Assembly: GCA_963678675.1 (NCBI GenBank)
Contig: OY783191.1
Coordinates: 22,312,368 to 22,376,367, forward strand
Direction: 5' to 3'
From: Xiphydria camelus
Lineage: Eukaryota; Arthropoda; Insecta; Hymenoptera; Xiphydriidae
DNA: 64,000 nucleotides
The notes under the pieces were generated by a model, which was given only the letters and a program-made list of their open reading frames with translations, had not been told where the DNA came from and did not search any database. Each line of letters opens with the position of its first letter. Position 1 is the stretch's first letter. Positions 9,524-21,993 of this stretch are shown piece by piece. A program made the translations under genes and the position numbers.

Positions 9524-11271
9524 TATTGTCTTTTAATATCAAGACAAATTGCTAGTTATAGCCTGGGTACCATATGTCATCTTATGAACCAAAGACACTC
9601 GATCCCCGTTGTCCGCGCATTATACCTACTCTTATTAACTATCGGTACGCTGCGCGATAAGACAACACTGGACGTCCATTTCTCATTGCTTTCATTATGA
9701 TACACGTATCCCGTTAGTTGTCACGCGGCGTTACGCTATACCGCGTTACTGCGCCGTTGTCGCGGGCAAAAAAAAAAGAAACCCATCGAATAATTCGAGC
9801 ACGGAGCATCGTCCTCTTTCGAGAGTACATCGCATCGAAAAATCGAAGAGTCGGGAGCAGGAAGAGAGGGGTGGACCGGGAGAGACCGTCTCGTTAGATC
9901 TCACGGGAGGTCCCGCTTCGAGAAACAATGGCTCGGGTAAGCTTCGGGGACTTTTTCCCCGCCGCCAGACAATGGCCGGCTACTCTACATACGTCGCCAT
10001 TAAAACGGTAAGCTACGCGTCGCGATGTGTACCGCCGCGCGGTCCGAGGCGTCCGTATTCCACACACGACGCGTGCTTCGGCCCCGCTTCTGGGAACGAT
10101 AGGACACGACGCGGTCTTTTCGATAAATTACCGAGACACGCCTGTGGTGGAACCGGAGTATAGGTATAGAAGCGGCGGTGGCGCGCGAGATACGCGTTGC
10201 TTCCGTCCGTGTGGTCCGCGAAGAAGGTGGTTGAAGCCTGCACTTAACTCAACCCGACCTGACCCAACATAACACCCATACACGATGCAATTTCTTCCGT
10301 GCCATTCCTTGTGTTCTATTTTTAATGCCTTTTCGCGGTGGATGACGCACAGCTCGCTTCGGTACATATACGGTCGTAAAGGAAAAGGACCGTTTTTCGT
10401 TGGTATAATTTTTCTATTACGCGATGACAGCTTCGCTGTTCTTGCTGGATATATGTCCTACCTACGTGTAGATCCATGTAACGCGCAATTGTGAAGAGAC
10501 GTAGGTATCGATATCCTTTGTCGGACGATCGTTCGATTTCGCGTAGAAAATGGCTTCTTTCGCGAAATGGTTCTCGCGAAGATCGTTGTGAGCCCCGCTC
10601 AGACCGACATGACTTACGTAACGCAATAACCATGGAGTAGAATTTTGTCCCACCCTTCGTCTCGCACTTTTTTCATATTTCGTCTTCCCTTTATTCATCG
10701 CGTTTCATTAGAAAGACAATTTCTTTTTCAAACGATCATCTTATTCCCTAGGAATGGTTTCGTTATATGCTTACAGTGCGATAGTCCAATTTTACGTCTA
10801 GACCACTTCATCGTATACTTTGTAGGTACCGAAATTGTCTGATTTTGCATAGAGTAGGTCATTTTAGTATACATTGTAAGTTAATTAAAGCCACGAGAGA
10901 GAGGCAAGGATCTTTCTTCCCAGGGAACGCCGGTTCAATTTCGAAATTAATTTGCAAGTCCGTTGGTAATTGGATAAAGGAGAAATGGCGGAAAATGGCG
11001 CGACGGCGGCGAGAGAGTAGTCCCTCCTGACACCTGTACGGCAAGCCCGTTTAAGCAGACGCGTGGTCACCGAGACGAGACGAGGGAAGATTGCCTCGGT
11101 GCGACCCCCGACACTCTCATAGCAGTAAATTTACCTTACGGGGTTTCCGCTATATTTTATTCACGAGTGCTTTGGACTTCTGTAATAACGTCGTATCGTC
11201 TGATTAGCGCAACGTAACCGTAGATCATGTAGTTTGAGCAGAATTACTGCGATGTTTACACTGTATCTATA
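9524..11271. other. CpG-rich non-coding region
   Basis: No gene is recognised. From about 9720 to 10280 and again at 10960-11110 the sequence is rich in CG dinucleotides. Several frames of 60-100 codons overlap on both strands here, which is expected in GC-rich DNA, and none shows a known motif. It could hold regulatory DNA or an untranslated exon. Confidence 0.3.
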
Positions 11272-11407
11272 CAGGGTATTCCGCTCAGGATATTCATGGC
11301 GGGTGTGGCCTTTTGCCCATACTTGTCCCGTTAATCCAGCATCGGTCGGCGGGACAAGTATGGGCTTTGGCTACACCCGCTATGACTATTCTAAGCGGAA
11401 CACCCCG
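11272..11407. mobile_element. Small TIR element (136 bp) with CAGGGT-type ends
   Basis: CAGGGTATTCCGCT at 11272 is mirrored by AGCGGAACACCCCG ending at 11407, with TA outside (11270-11271, 11408-11409). The whole unit folds back: GGGTGTGGCC...GCCCATACTTGTCCC is repeated inverted around about 11335. It is a MITE of the TA-inserting group. Confidence 0.82.
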
Positions 11408-11409
11408 TA

Positions 11410-12883
11410 TACTTATGTACATGGTTGTCGGAGATAGTGAGAATATTTTGAGATGGCTCAAGAGGAAGGACGTACTTATGGAAAATGAGACAAAACATGT
11501 GAGGTTTTTTTGGGGAATTGAAAAGCAAAGCAGCGTTGTGATGCTGCGATGCAAATTCTTCATGTGAATCGGAGATTTTATACTGAAACCACATCGCTGG
11601 GTTTTCTTCCGCGCGAGTCTACTCGGCTAACGCTACCGGATTTTTTTTACAGTACATTTAAGGGAAAGTGAGATAAAACCGGATAACCATATGGAATGTT
11701 TTAATACACGCCAGTACAATGGGTTGCATATCGGTTGGTGCACACGTCCGCTGTAGATTCCTATATTTTTATGGTAATACTGATAGCCAAGGCCCGATCC
11801 AAATGCAACTATTAATCCGAGAAAGATCAGTACACTCAAAAAAATGTTCAGTTACAATAACCGAAATTTTACTATTTTGCCTAGTGAAATACGACATTGC
11901 TTTATTTCTTTAGACTTAAAGAAATATTCACAATGAATATTAAATCAGTTAATGTAACTGTCTCTTTGTGTGACATATATTTTCCATTGACCTTTGGCTT
12001 AAGCTTCTTAACTTTTTGATAAAAATTATGAGCGATATTTTTAGAAACAACACATTTCTTTAATAAAATTAGGTACTCAAATAATAGAATCTCAAAAACT
12101 GCACACGATCGTGTAGTTTCTTGCTTTTTACATATAAATTACATTTAAAATGTGTTGAAATGAATAAACACATGTAGATTGTAAAATACTCGTAACACAC
12201 GAAAGTATGTTAAATTTAACAGAAAATGTTTTCCAAGCATTTTAACAAGGAAACACAGAATATCAAACTGTGTGGTTGGCGAAACGAGTATTAATCAATG
12301 TTTAAGTTGATCGACGTTCACTCATTCGGCCACTGTAGCCTCGCCATTCGTTAACGGCATAAACATTGGCCAAAATTAAGCTACAGCCCGTATGAATCCT
12401 CTAGACGGGATGCCCCGTAAACACTGCAAAATATCGCTAGAAAATACGATTTTAGCGAAGCTCGACTCCCCCCAAACCGAGAACACCGGAGTTACGGGGT
12501 TTCCTCCTGGCGTCGATCCATATAAATCAGAGTTATTCGAGGTTGTGCGTCTCGCTCCCCGAGCGAATTCACGGTACGCAGCTCGTTCATCGACATATTT
12601 ACAGCTCACCATCGCCAATCCGTACTTTCGACGTCGTTTCGACCACCTCTCGTACGACTACCTACAGCCGACCACTCCGGTGCCCACTCGGTTATTTATC
12701 AGCTTGCATTTATTTGTGCGACGCTTCGGGGAAAGATCGATGGCCAAGCGGGGAAGACAACGAATGCGGTGCTCGCATTTGGCGGTATCCGAGCACCGGA
12801 AGGGCTTGGAAGGATCGTAAAACGGTGCAAAAACATACGAATGACTCGAGGGACGCACGACCAATATTTATATTGGAATAAAT
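11410..12883. other. Non-coding, no feature recognised
   Basis: The stretch at about 12370-12860 is GC-richer, with overlapping unassigned frames on both strands (for example 142 codons at 12392-12820) and no recognisable motif. The remainder is AT-rich. Confidence 0.3.
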
Positions 12884-13036
12884 CCACCCATCTTTATATA
12901 TTAAAATCAACCGATTCTTCGTGTAGTTCCACTACTTTCTGGGTAAAAATTAACGTAAAAACTGTTAAAATTAACAGAAAGAATCTGAAATTAACACAAA
13001 AGGATCAGTTGATTTTAATATTGAAAAATGGGTGAA
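12884..13036. repeat. Foldback repeat, about 153 bp
   Basis: CCACCCATCTTTATATATTA followed by AAATCAACC (12884-12912) is inverted at 13008-13034. The loop holds short repeats of AAAATTAAC. It is probably a MITE, but no clear target duplication is visible. Confidence 0.6.
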
Positions 13037-15779
13037 CCGATTCCAATACAGAATTTCCAACTGTTTACGTATTGCAAGATTTAACAATACTTACTGTAAT
13101 GCATAGTACTTTTTGTCACTTATATAAACTATACTATACACAATTCTGACAAATAATATTCCTTTGACTCTGATGGTGTGTCTTTTTCCTCTGTACGTTT
13201 AATATTACGTACATACATAAATATAAATACAGGTAGATTGAATGGGAATTCATACCTATGTGGGAGCTGCAATATATTTCTCGGATCTGCTGATTTGAAT
13301 GAAATATTCGTCGACGATGAGATGCAGGCCGAATACTTTCATCGAGTTTCTTCGAAGGGGAACGCAAAGAATGGGAACGAGAAAGATTGGACGAAGGAAA
13401 ATTCGCGAATCAGAAATTAAGTTCCTTAACCGAGTTGACAGATTCGATCGAGTCGCACCAGAAACTTTACGACGAAGATTTCATTACCGACTTCATCGTT
13501 TTCCACGTAGAAATTTTCCTAAGTATGTCAAGTATGCATTCATTGAGATTTCGGGCCTGATCGAAATAAAAATTTCAAAACAACGATTTATATATGTATA
13601 CAAAATATCGTATTTTAAAAGCTAATTAAAAAGTAACGGTTGGTCAGAAAAAATATTTTAAATAAATGTTACATTATACTTGTATATGGTTTTATATTTC
13701 TATAACTTTTCTCAAACTTTCTGTCGCAGTTTTACATTTTAGGAGAAACGATTTTACAGTAGACTTGAAAATAATTTCACAAAAGTCACTATTGAACAAT
13801 TCAGCTAATAAACGTCATCAAAATCTTATTTTCCAAGTTTTTGGGATCACTAATTCCAAGTATATAGCAATCTATACGAATTTTTAAAATCAAAATTATG
13901 AATCCAATATAACGAACTAAACCATCGAAACATAGTAAAATGAAATAATCAAAGATTTAGAGGCTAAATATAGGATTGAAATTTATTGAGAAACATATGA
14001 TGTAGACGCTCAAAATACGTCGGGAATAAAAATAAGATGATTTTCGTGATAAAAAGAGAACTAATATTTAAGCTATCTTGGTTCCAACATCATACGTCAA
14101 TGACAAAGATTTTCAAAAGGTGACTTATTCAAGATCTGTACGATCACAATAGGTCGTATCTAAAATGAAGCATTAAAAGTGGGTCTTAAGTCCTAGGATA
14201 CCTAACGGATTTTTGAGCAACAAGGTCATCCGAAAAAGAAAATGTTCGCGAGTCCGGTAAGTGAAGCGAAAGACTGAGTTCGTTTTTGTATCATTTGGAT
14301 AATACAACTTTCTCATCTCAAAATTGATTCCTCATTTCCACCGGTAAACCGGAGACAACCACGTCCGCAAAAAGAGCAAAGCGAGTGCAGGTTGAAACAT
14401 CAAAGTCGAATGCGCAATCAACCGTCAATGTATTTACGAGTCTGCAGCGCGTACCAAAATCGCATACTTCAAAGTTTTCCGAGCGTGATAAGACAATTTG
14501 TCACGCTCGAAGTGGCCGCTTTGTCTCCATCCCGATCTACTAACAAGGTCACGGCATCGCAAGCCGTCCTACACTATGTTTCCAAACTATCTTGCCAACA
14601 CCGCTGGTTCCTGTGTATACGTATAGAGCGCAGTCCGCCGCACGGCTGACTGCGTTCGTGTTGGCGTCCTCTCGTGATTCGTGCAACCGCTAAAAGCACA
14701 GGATAAGATAGCGGCGGACGTGTGACGAGGAATTACACGTCGTAGATAGGTAGGTACCTACCTACACACGGACCATTCGCGTTCCAAAGTCACGGAATTG
14801 TAAACGCTCCTGATATCGGGGCGACCTAACGTAATTAATACTAATTGTACTCGCGAGCTTTTACGCGCGAGAATTATTCAAACTCGCGCGATAGTCCGAG
14901 CTCTCTGCCAACTGTTTCTCATCGCCGGATATGGTCTATACCTGTAATATACGCGTGTTACGCGGGTACATATAGAATTAGGTGAGTAATTACCGATCGT
15001 TCCTCATCAATACGATTGACATCACCCTGTAAAGTCCTACGAAAGTACCTATCGATCTCCTACCGATTGCAACCGTCTATATCCGGAGATATATAACTAC
15101 CCACCTTTTTTCTCTCCTTTACGGTGCTTTTATAGGCCTTTAACCCGCCGTTTCGCGTCTTTAACGACTCCTTTCTTGAAGCTGAACTCGCGAGACGCGT
15201 CTGCGGTATTAGATATTAGCGGTCGAATGCATTTGATGGTTTTTTCGATTTATTCTTCCTATACGTATATCCGAGCTTTTCTGTATGTGTAACGCTGGAT
15301 ATTTTCTGCGTTACAGATCCTAAAAATTCCTGCACTTTTCTTTCATTGCATTACGCGACGTGATTTTCAGCGATGTACCTACCGAAATGCACGATACCGT
15401 GGAACGCACGTATATATCACGGGAGAATTTGAGGAACGGAGGGGTATTGAAATATTCAGCTCAACCGTTTGCAGCACGTCGACGTTGTCTTATCGACGTA
15501 CCATTTTTCTGGCGGGTCTCCTTTTCACTTGAACGTTATAAAAACTCAATTGCAGACTAGAGAGACAAGCAGTTTATACAGTAGACTTCCTATAACTCGC
15601 CGAGCTTGGGACTGCAGAGGTCAAAATTAAAAGTTAATTAATGTCCCTAATGACGGTGTTCGACTACTTATAATCTACACCGGTTAGTAAAAAAAATTCG
15701 ATTTCTATTTTTATTTAATTTTGAAAAAGTACAACATTTTAAGAATATTCTCTGAAGAATCCGAGTTAATATTCACTAA
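13037..15779. other. Long non-coding stretch
   Basis: No gene is recognised. A perfect-looking hairpin GAGCGTGATAAGACAATTTG / TCACGCTC lies near 14482-14510. The stretch 14560-15180 is GC-richer with scattered CG dinucleotides. If the Robo gene extends to lower coordinates, this lies in its downstream intron. Confidence 0.3.
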
Positions 15780-15905
15780 GGGCCGGTTTTACCAACACGG
15801 TATAAACGCGGTATAGCGCTATACTGAGAATAACCAGGAATAAGCCTTATGGTTATTCTCAGTATAGCGCTATACCGCGTTTATACCTGTTGGTAAAACC
15901 GGCCC
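15780..15905. mobile_element. MITE with TAA duplication (Harbinger-like), family G copy 1
   Basis: GGGCCGGTTTTACCAACA begins at 15780 and TGTTGGTAAAACCGGCCC ends at 15905, with TAA on both sides (15777-15779, 15906-15908). The interior is palindromic around AGCGCTATACTGAGAATAACC. A three-base TAA/TTA duplication and a GGGCC-type end fit PIF/Harbinger MITEs. Confidence 0.85.
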
Positions 15906-16790
15906 TAAGACGACTAAGATATAGCGCTTTGAACGAAGCGAGATAATGCAGGTCTAATCTGGGCGGAAAACTTTAAATGCGATTAATTCGACACTATGTT
16001 TTCGAAATCGGTGGTCTAAATATTTTTAAAACAGCTGAATCGATTACCATTAAATTTATACAACATATGCTGCATAAATTTACGCGGTCTTTTTCATGCA
16101 ATCTTTTTTGAGCACTAATTTTGTGTCGAATAGTCTGAAAATCAGTGAATTTTTCACAAAAAATCGATATCTCAAATTCAAATTGCAGTCGTATTTATAA
16201 ATTAATATTTTTAAAACCAAATATGATAACGATTAGGTATTTTAATACACTTTCAAAATCTCTTTGGTATTTTGTTTTTTGATAAATTCCGTACACAAGC
16301 TATGGTGAATACGGCGAACCGCTACACTGGACAACACCCTCGCTGCCGATGGAAGTTACTCTAACATTTTGGAATATTTTTAGGCGCAATTTCATCAGAA
16401 ATACTTTAAGAGATGTATATTTAGGTAAACAAATGATTAATACATTAAAGTGTTTTTATTTCTCTAAACAAATTTTTAAAATATGATCCTAGTTTTGTCA
16501 ATCCCAGGTGTATATGCCCTATCAAGCTCCGTATCGTATCTTGTGTGTGCATACTTGCGTCGCTTCTTCCATTGTACAACTGATGGCATAGGTAGTGATG
16601 GAGGCATGTGATAAACTTTATGAATATGACAACATGTGAAGAGACGACGGAAAGTTATCAAGTTTACTGTAATAGTAATAAGTTTCTAACTTGATCGCCT
16701 GATTTATTTTACCTTCTTCTAGTACTACTTGCAAACATTGACGGAAAAAATAATTCCAAAGAATTAAAATATCAGTAAAGAAGCACCTAC
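15906..16790. other. AT-rich, presumed Robo intron
   Basis: No feature is recognised. It lies immediately downstream of the Ig1 exon donor (minus strand, GTAGGT at 16790-16785), so it is inferred to be intron. Confidence 0.6.
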
Positions 16791-17099
16791 CTGCAACGGT
16801 GAGGGTGGCGTTCCTGCTGGTGACACTCCCAGCCTGGTTGGTCGCAACGCACCAGTAGACTCCTCCATCTTGCTCCTTTTTCCCGTGCATAACCCTCAGG
16901 AAGAAGAGGGATCCAGCGGGCAGTAGTACCCTGTGCGACTTCGCGTCTCCCGGTGACGTTCGCACCGGCTCACCGTCCTTGAACCACTCTATCACCGGTT
17001 CAGGCTTTCCCTCGGCCTTACAGTTGAGCGTCACTGGCTCGTTCTTTACGACGATTATATCCGACGGATGCTCCGTTATGCGCGGAGATCTGTATTGCG
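16791..17099 (-). CDS. robo: Roundabout (Robo) receptor, exon encoding Ig domain 1
   Basis: This exon encodes the first immunoglobulin domain of a Robo receptor, the Slit-binding, membrane-anchored axon-guidance protein. The translation opens [20 protein letters not shown] and continues [65 protein letters not shown] and [10 protein letters not shown]. The two Ig cysteines are in LNCK and YWC, with the tryptophan in IEWFK. The acceptor TTTGTTTCAG precedes 17099 and the donor CAG-GTAGGT follows 16791. The exon is 309 bp and phase 1 at both ends, typical of Ig-domain exons. GKKEQDGG resembles Robo1, while LPAGSLFFL and SRNATL resemble Robo2/3, so the paralogue is left open. No other Robo exon was found in the window. 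Confidence 0.93.
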
Positions 17100-18214
17100 C
17101 TGAAACAAAAGAGACGACGCTCAGTCAGAGAGGCCATTGTTCGCGCCGCTCTCGGGGCGATATCTGCTCCCAGGGAAAGATAGCAGATAGCAAGTACTTC
17201 TATAACTACCGACGGGGTCTTCCAGCAGGATTCTTATCCGTCGTGAAGTGTCTAACAGGAGAAGGAGTGGCTACAATCGAGGCTTTTGATAAGAGGAGGT
17301 ATACTTTTGCACTCGTGAGGCTGTTAATTGAGTTTCGTTGTATTTGTCTATGATTCAAATTCTTAATGAATTTCGATCTTAAGGCGATGTTCTTATCTCG
17401 ATTTATCTTTGTTTCTCCGTACCACAAGACTTAGGGTTCGACTATGAACACGACATTACATGTTTTTTTTGATGAATCAAATAACGCCTGATGATTGATT
17501 TATGTGGCGATTTTAATTCGACACTCATTTTCGAATTGTTTCAACCTTAGGACGTATTATTTATGTGAGATCCTCGAATTTAAAGATTAATCGATTAAAA
17601 TGTTGCCCAAAATTCCGTTAGGCAATGTAAAGTCGTCAGTGTTCAAACAAAGAGCAAAGGTCACGTTTACTACTTTACTACTTTTTCTGTTTTTGCCTTT
17701 TATAGAGTAATTTCATATAAGTTAGAAGTTGAAAATCCTTTAAAATTATAACTGGAATTGATACCAGGGATCTGCCACCTGTACAAGTGGCTTCGTGATC
17801 GACCTTCACGTTCATCTGTTAAGTCGGGGTTAAGACCTTTGTTCAAACAGATCGTGATAGCGGGTACCCATATCTAATACTAGGGTTGCCTTTCTATTAT
17901 TGAATATTTACTCGCTATGAAGTAAGAGGGAAGAGGAGTCGAAGGCACTTAGGCTACTAATAAGAAGTGATATCTATTGTTGCAATGATGGGAATTCTAA
18001 TAAGTTACTCTAATAATTCTCTGTGGCTATTTCTTTACTTACTTGTTGGTAAGTAGGAAAAAAAGTGGAAAACATTAAAATTTGTGATAAGGGCTGATAT
18101 CTATTTTAGCAATTATGACTATTCTTACAGGGCATTGCTTAACAAGTGTGTTTTTATTGTGAGTACGTAAGGAAAACGAGGATGAAAATAATACCGGAGT
18201 TCTTTATTAGGTAG
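17100..18214. other. Upstream Robo intron, no feature recognised
   Basis: The acceptor side of the Ig1 exon borders this stretch on the minus strand. A signal-peptide exon ending in phase 1 should lie at higher coordinates, but I could not identify one here. Confidence 0.5.
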
Positions 18215-18447
18215 ATGAAAGGAGGGTAATTCAGAATACGGTTGCTAATTTGGAATTTACTGTGTATAAATTGAACTAATTTACTTACTTTCCGCCATAA
18301 AACAGTATGTCGCATCCTATCTAATAAACTTTTTAGTTTCTTTAGTATTAATACGTATTATTTCGAATTAGAAGGAGTTAATAGTTTAATTAATACGTAA
18401 GAACTCCAAATTACCAACCGTATTCTAAATTACCTTCCTTTCCTCTA
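18215..18447. mobile_element. Foldback/MITE, about 230 bp
   Basis: GAAAGGAGGGTAATTCAGAA then TACGGTTGCTAATTTGG (from about 18217) is inverted near 18400-18445, with a few mismatches. There is no open frame. The ends are imprecise and no target duplication was identified. Confidence 0.65.
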
Positions 18448-19333
18448 CAATGTTATGTTTCTCGAATTTTTGGAAGAATTAATTTCATCGTCTAATAGGT
18501 AGGTATTTAATAACTGCACTGTAGTCCCTTTGACGATAAGCGATAAATGGCAACAAGTATAACATTGATCAGAATACGGGCTTCTTATAGATATCGTATA
18601 ATTTATCTATATTTTCTTGCAATCCAAATGATGCCTGATAGTATTGTAGATAGCAGATATATATAAGACCAAAGCTGTTCTCGATACTCTATGTTTAAAA
18701 CTGCTATTTCGCCGTCCGCGTTGTAACAGACGACAATATATCTACGTCGACAGACGCGTCGTGACGCAGCATTTATCCCCGCGTATCAGCGATTCGTCCC
18801 ACGCGATTTGGAACGAATCAGAGTCTTTGGATTTCCTCAACATATAAAGGCAAGTGCGAGGATCGAACGAACTGTTAATGAGATCCGCTTAGGATGACAG
18901 TAATTTTTATTAGATACATATCGGTCCAATTGATGTAAGGGAGACTCGTAGACTTCGAGCTTATAATTATTATACGAAAGTTATAATATTGTAGCTATGA
19001 TTAATTACGAAAATTATTTGGTACGATAATATATGAAGGGCGTGGGGAAATAAAATTGGAAGTACTTCAGAGATATTTTATTGGAGAAGCGTTTTCGAAT
19101 CTTAAGCATTCGGGTATGGCACAATTCCCAGTCAACGGAACCCGAATGGATCCCCCATGGGAATACTTTGAAAACCACGAAGGCCTATATAAATGTAAAC
19201 TCATGTGCAAATACCTGTGAGTAGGTACATTAGAATATGTCCCTCATCATAAAGACCCATATGGATCCCATGGGGAAATACGTGTTAACGTAAATGCGAA
19301 TATACCTACGGAAAATATTATAGTGATTCTCTC
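18448..19333. other. Non-coding, short WGGATCC motifs
   Basis: No gene is seen. Around 19130-19280 the words GGATCCCATGGG / CCCGAATGGATCC recur (about 19140-19160 and 19260-19275), reminiscent of the word-repeat patches elsewhere in the window. Confidence 0.35.
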
Positions 19334-19632
19334 AGGATGCGAGTCATAGGACGGTAGGCTATGTACGCTTCGTAGACTGTAGGTTATATTGTCCCAAGTA
19401 CGCTGTACGATTGACTGCGATGGAATGCAGTGCCCGGCAAACGCTTCGAAAAAAGATCCCTAGTGCCTGTGTCAGGCAATCAGACACTAGGAACCTTCTC
19501 CCGAAACGGTTGGTGAAAGCTGCTTGCATATCGTCGCAACCATTCATTGAGGTGCAGGGAGTGTCCAGCAGTATTTGATCGTCTACAGTCTCCAAAGTCC
19601 TACATAGCATACCATCCTATGATCCGCATCCT
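19334..19632. mobile_element. Foldback/MITE, about 299 bp
   Basis: AGGATGCGAGTCATAGGACG at 19334 is mirrored, with mismatches, by the stretch ending GATCCGCATCCT at 19632. The match extends inward through TAGACTGTAG. The interior has a hairpin around GTGCCTGTGTCAGGCA. No clear target duplication. Confidence 0.65.
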
Positions 19633-19894
19633 ACATTGTATATGGAAGTATGTGTATTCTTATACGTATTCAAAAATATATCCGAGTTAAAAATATCCAG
19701 TTGAAACCCACGTGGGAACATACGTAGTCCGGGATGAAAAATAATTCCACTTCAAATCATTGTTCTGCTTGAATACGTTTATATTTTACTCGTGTACATT
19801 TTATGAGAAAATATAAAATCTGATTAATTATTATTAATCTTCTTATTCATTATTAATCTTATTATTCATTAAAAGTAACATTTCAGGTTGATTG

Positions 19895-20062
19895 GGCATA
19901 AATAGGGTTACCCAATTGGGGCCCAATTGGGCGGCCCAAATTGGGTATAGATTGGGCTGAGCGTTACAAGCCCAACGAAAGCCGAATTGGGCACTGATTG
20001 GGCTGCCTAATTGGCGCCCAACTAGTAATTGGACAGCCCAATTGGGGCCCAATGAACAGTTC
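19895..20062. repeat. Word-repeat patch built on CCCAATTGGG
   Basis: The 10-base palindrome CCCAATTGGG and near variants (GCCCAATTGGG, CCAATTGGGGCCC, GATTGGGCTG) recur many times in about 170 bp. The minus-strand translation is a degenerate Pro/Ile/Gly/Leu/Asn/Trp repeat (for example SLGPNWAVQLLVGRQLG), which comes from the DNA word rather than a real protein. It sits just left of the TTAA element at 20128. Confidence 0.7.
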
Positions 20063-20127
20063 CAAACGGGTATAGCCTCGTATAGGAAATAGTTGCATTT
20101 TATTATAAATAATCCGGATTTGGTTAA

Positions 20128-20869
20128 AGGGGTATTACTGTCTAGACGCTTCAAAAATTCGATTTTTGTTTGCATTTCCTTATAATTTGGGGTTTTGAGA
20201 ATGTGTCTCAAAAATACTAATTTGAAATTCGTAGAACTCCCATAGTTACAGAGGCTTAAAGGCTGTGGTGCGTTGGGGCGCGGCAGGTAGATATCAACTT
20301 TAAACGCGTTTTTCTCGAAACGACATTTTTTCAAGCCGGGCGCACGTTTATCTCAAAAACTATTAGACCGATTGACTTCTGGTTTTGCACACATTTCGAG
20401 GAAACCTTCACCTATAGTCTCAACTAGAATAATACCGATAGCTCTTGAATATTTTAGCCCTGCTCTCATGTTTTAGTTGACAATTTTTCGGGAAAATTAA
20501 ACTTTAATCTTCAAACAGCTGCGATTGCGATAAAAAATTTCGTACCTACTTAGTTCTAGTTCAGATGATAACTACATTCATATAGATTTTAAAAAATTTG
20601 TTCTTCTGTCTCAGACGACTAGGACCGCCACAATATGGTCGCCCGATTGGACGAGCGTCTCACGGCACGATCTGCATAACAGCGCATAACTTGTACAGAT
20701 TCCAATAAAATGTTTTATAAAAATTTGTGTTGTTGATTGCAACATGTCTTATTATGCGTCAAAACCCCGGCACTCTCTCTCTCTCTCTCTCTCTGTAAGT
20801 TTGATAGTTTTCGCAAAATTAATTCCTAAAAATTACTTTAAAAACAAGCGTCTAGACAGTAATACCCCC
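20128..20869. mobile_element. TTAA-flanked TIR element (742 bp), Kolobok-like
   Basis: AGGGGTATTACTGTCTAGAC at 20128 and GTCTAGACAGTAATACCCCC ending at 20869 are inverted ends, with TTAA outside (20124-20127, 20870-20873). There is no transposase inside. A CT microsatellite lies at about 20772-20794. A TTAA duplication occurs in piggyBac and Kolobok. The purine-G-rich start is unlike the CCC of piggyBac, so Kolobok is the better guess. Confidence 0.8.
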
Positions 20870-21239
20870 TTAATGAGGGAATTCGTGAAAACATATATAT
20901 GTAATTCCATCCGTACCTACATCCCATCTGAATGAACCCATCTGAGTTTATCATGGGAGCACATAAGAACGTATATAGGGTGAGTTGTGAAGAAAAACGT
21001 ATATGGCTTTTTAAAGCGAACAATAGCGAGTTATTCCATTGTTTTTCCCTACTGTTGCACTCGTCATGAAGAGAAACTGGAGTAGGCAGGAGGAAAATAA
21101 TAGAATAGCCTGAAATTGGTCGTTGTAAACCACACACCGATCCTGCCTATTACAAAAATCACTCGGTATAGTAGGTGATCTCATACGGAACCCATTTAGA
21201 TCCTATGTAAATTTTATACAGAATGTTAACTATTGGGTC
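20870..21239. other. Non-coding, no feature recognised
   Basis: Low-information sequence. I see no inverted repeat or open frame of interest. Confidence 0.35.
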
Positions 21240-21510
21240 AATGTTGATTCGATGTCGTTAGCTGATATTTAGTAGCCCGGTAATGGCTCAACATTCAGAA
21301 GTGTAAAATGACGATGTTGATGCGATGTGTTAAGTATCCATATTGAGCAAACCATTGAGCCAAATGGTGATCCAATGTTGGACCCACGTAGGCAGCCAAA
21401 GTGGAGTTTCAGCCAAGATTCATGATATTCAGCCAACATCGAGCCTCCACTGGACCGACATCGTTGCCTTGGAACCAAGCCAACGTTAGCTGCCAATGTT
21501 CAGGCACGTT
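21240..21510. repeat. Word-repeat patch with CCAATGTTG / CAACATCG words
   Basis: Variants of TCAATGTTGATTCGATG, CCAATGTTGGACC, GCCAACATCGAGCC and GCCAACGTTAGC recur on both strands across about 270 bp. This is the same style of short-word saturation seen near 2.4, 20.0, 28.4 and 52.8 kb but with a different dictionary. Confidence 0.5.
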
Positions 21511-21993
21511 ATAATTTTTGTCGTTCGGCACTTAAATCGCATTCTCCCACGAACTAATTCTGGTTTCTCTACGCTATGTCATGCGATCTGATCTTCTTAT
21601 CGTGCATCCCCGACGATGTTCCACGAGGATATATAGAACCTCGCAAAAGGAGGCGTTTGCGGGCTCGAAGACTCGCGTGACGCAGCGGTTATCCGCGATT
21701 CGTTTCCCACTTCGGAACGAATGTCGATGCATTCGTTCCAAAGTTCTTGAACAGAGAGGCGTTTGATAGTCGTATAACGGGCCACACTATAGGGCCTCTC
21801 AGGGAATAAGCGAGCGTAACGACGGACCGCGTGTTTGCCTTAACATGGCGGGCATTACCACCCCGAAGAGGTATATTTTTACCTACCGCATACCCCCCAT
21901 TTATTATTATGTTTTCTGTTTCCGGTTTGAAACAATTTTACGAAAAAGTCTTTCAAGCAAAAGGTATTTGGTGTCGAGGAAGACGTACAGTAC
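21511..21993. other. Non-coding, CpG-containing
   Basis: No gene recognised. Unassigned frames of about 60 codons overlap on both strands at 21581-21785. Confidence 0.3.

Noticed and set aside
12392..12820. A 142-codon plus-strand frame, the longest in its area
   Set aside because: There is no recognisable domain, and other long frames overlap on both strands in GC-richer DNA. It is not supported as a gene.
19843..20334. A 163-codon minus-strand frame with a GPNWA/QLGSP repeat
   Set aside because: It runs from the CCCAATTGGG patch across the boundary of the TTAA element, so it is not one gene.
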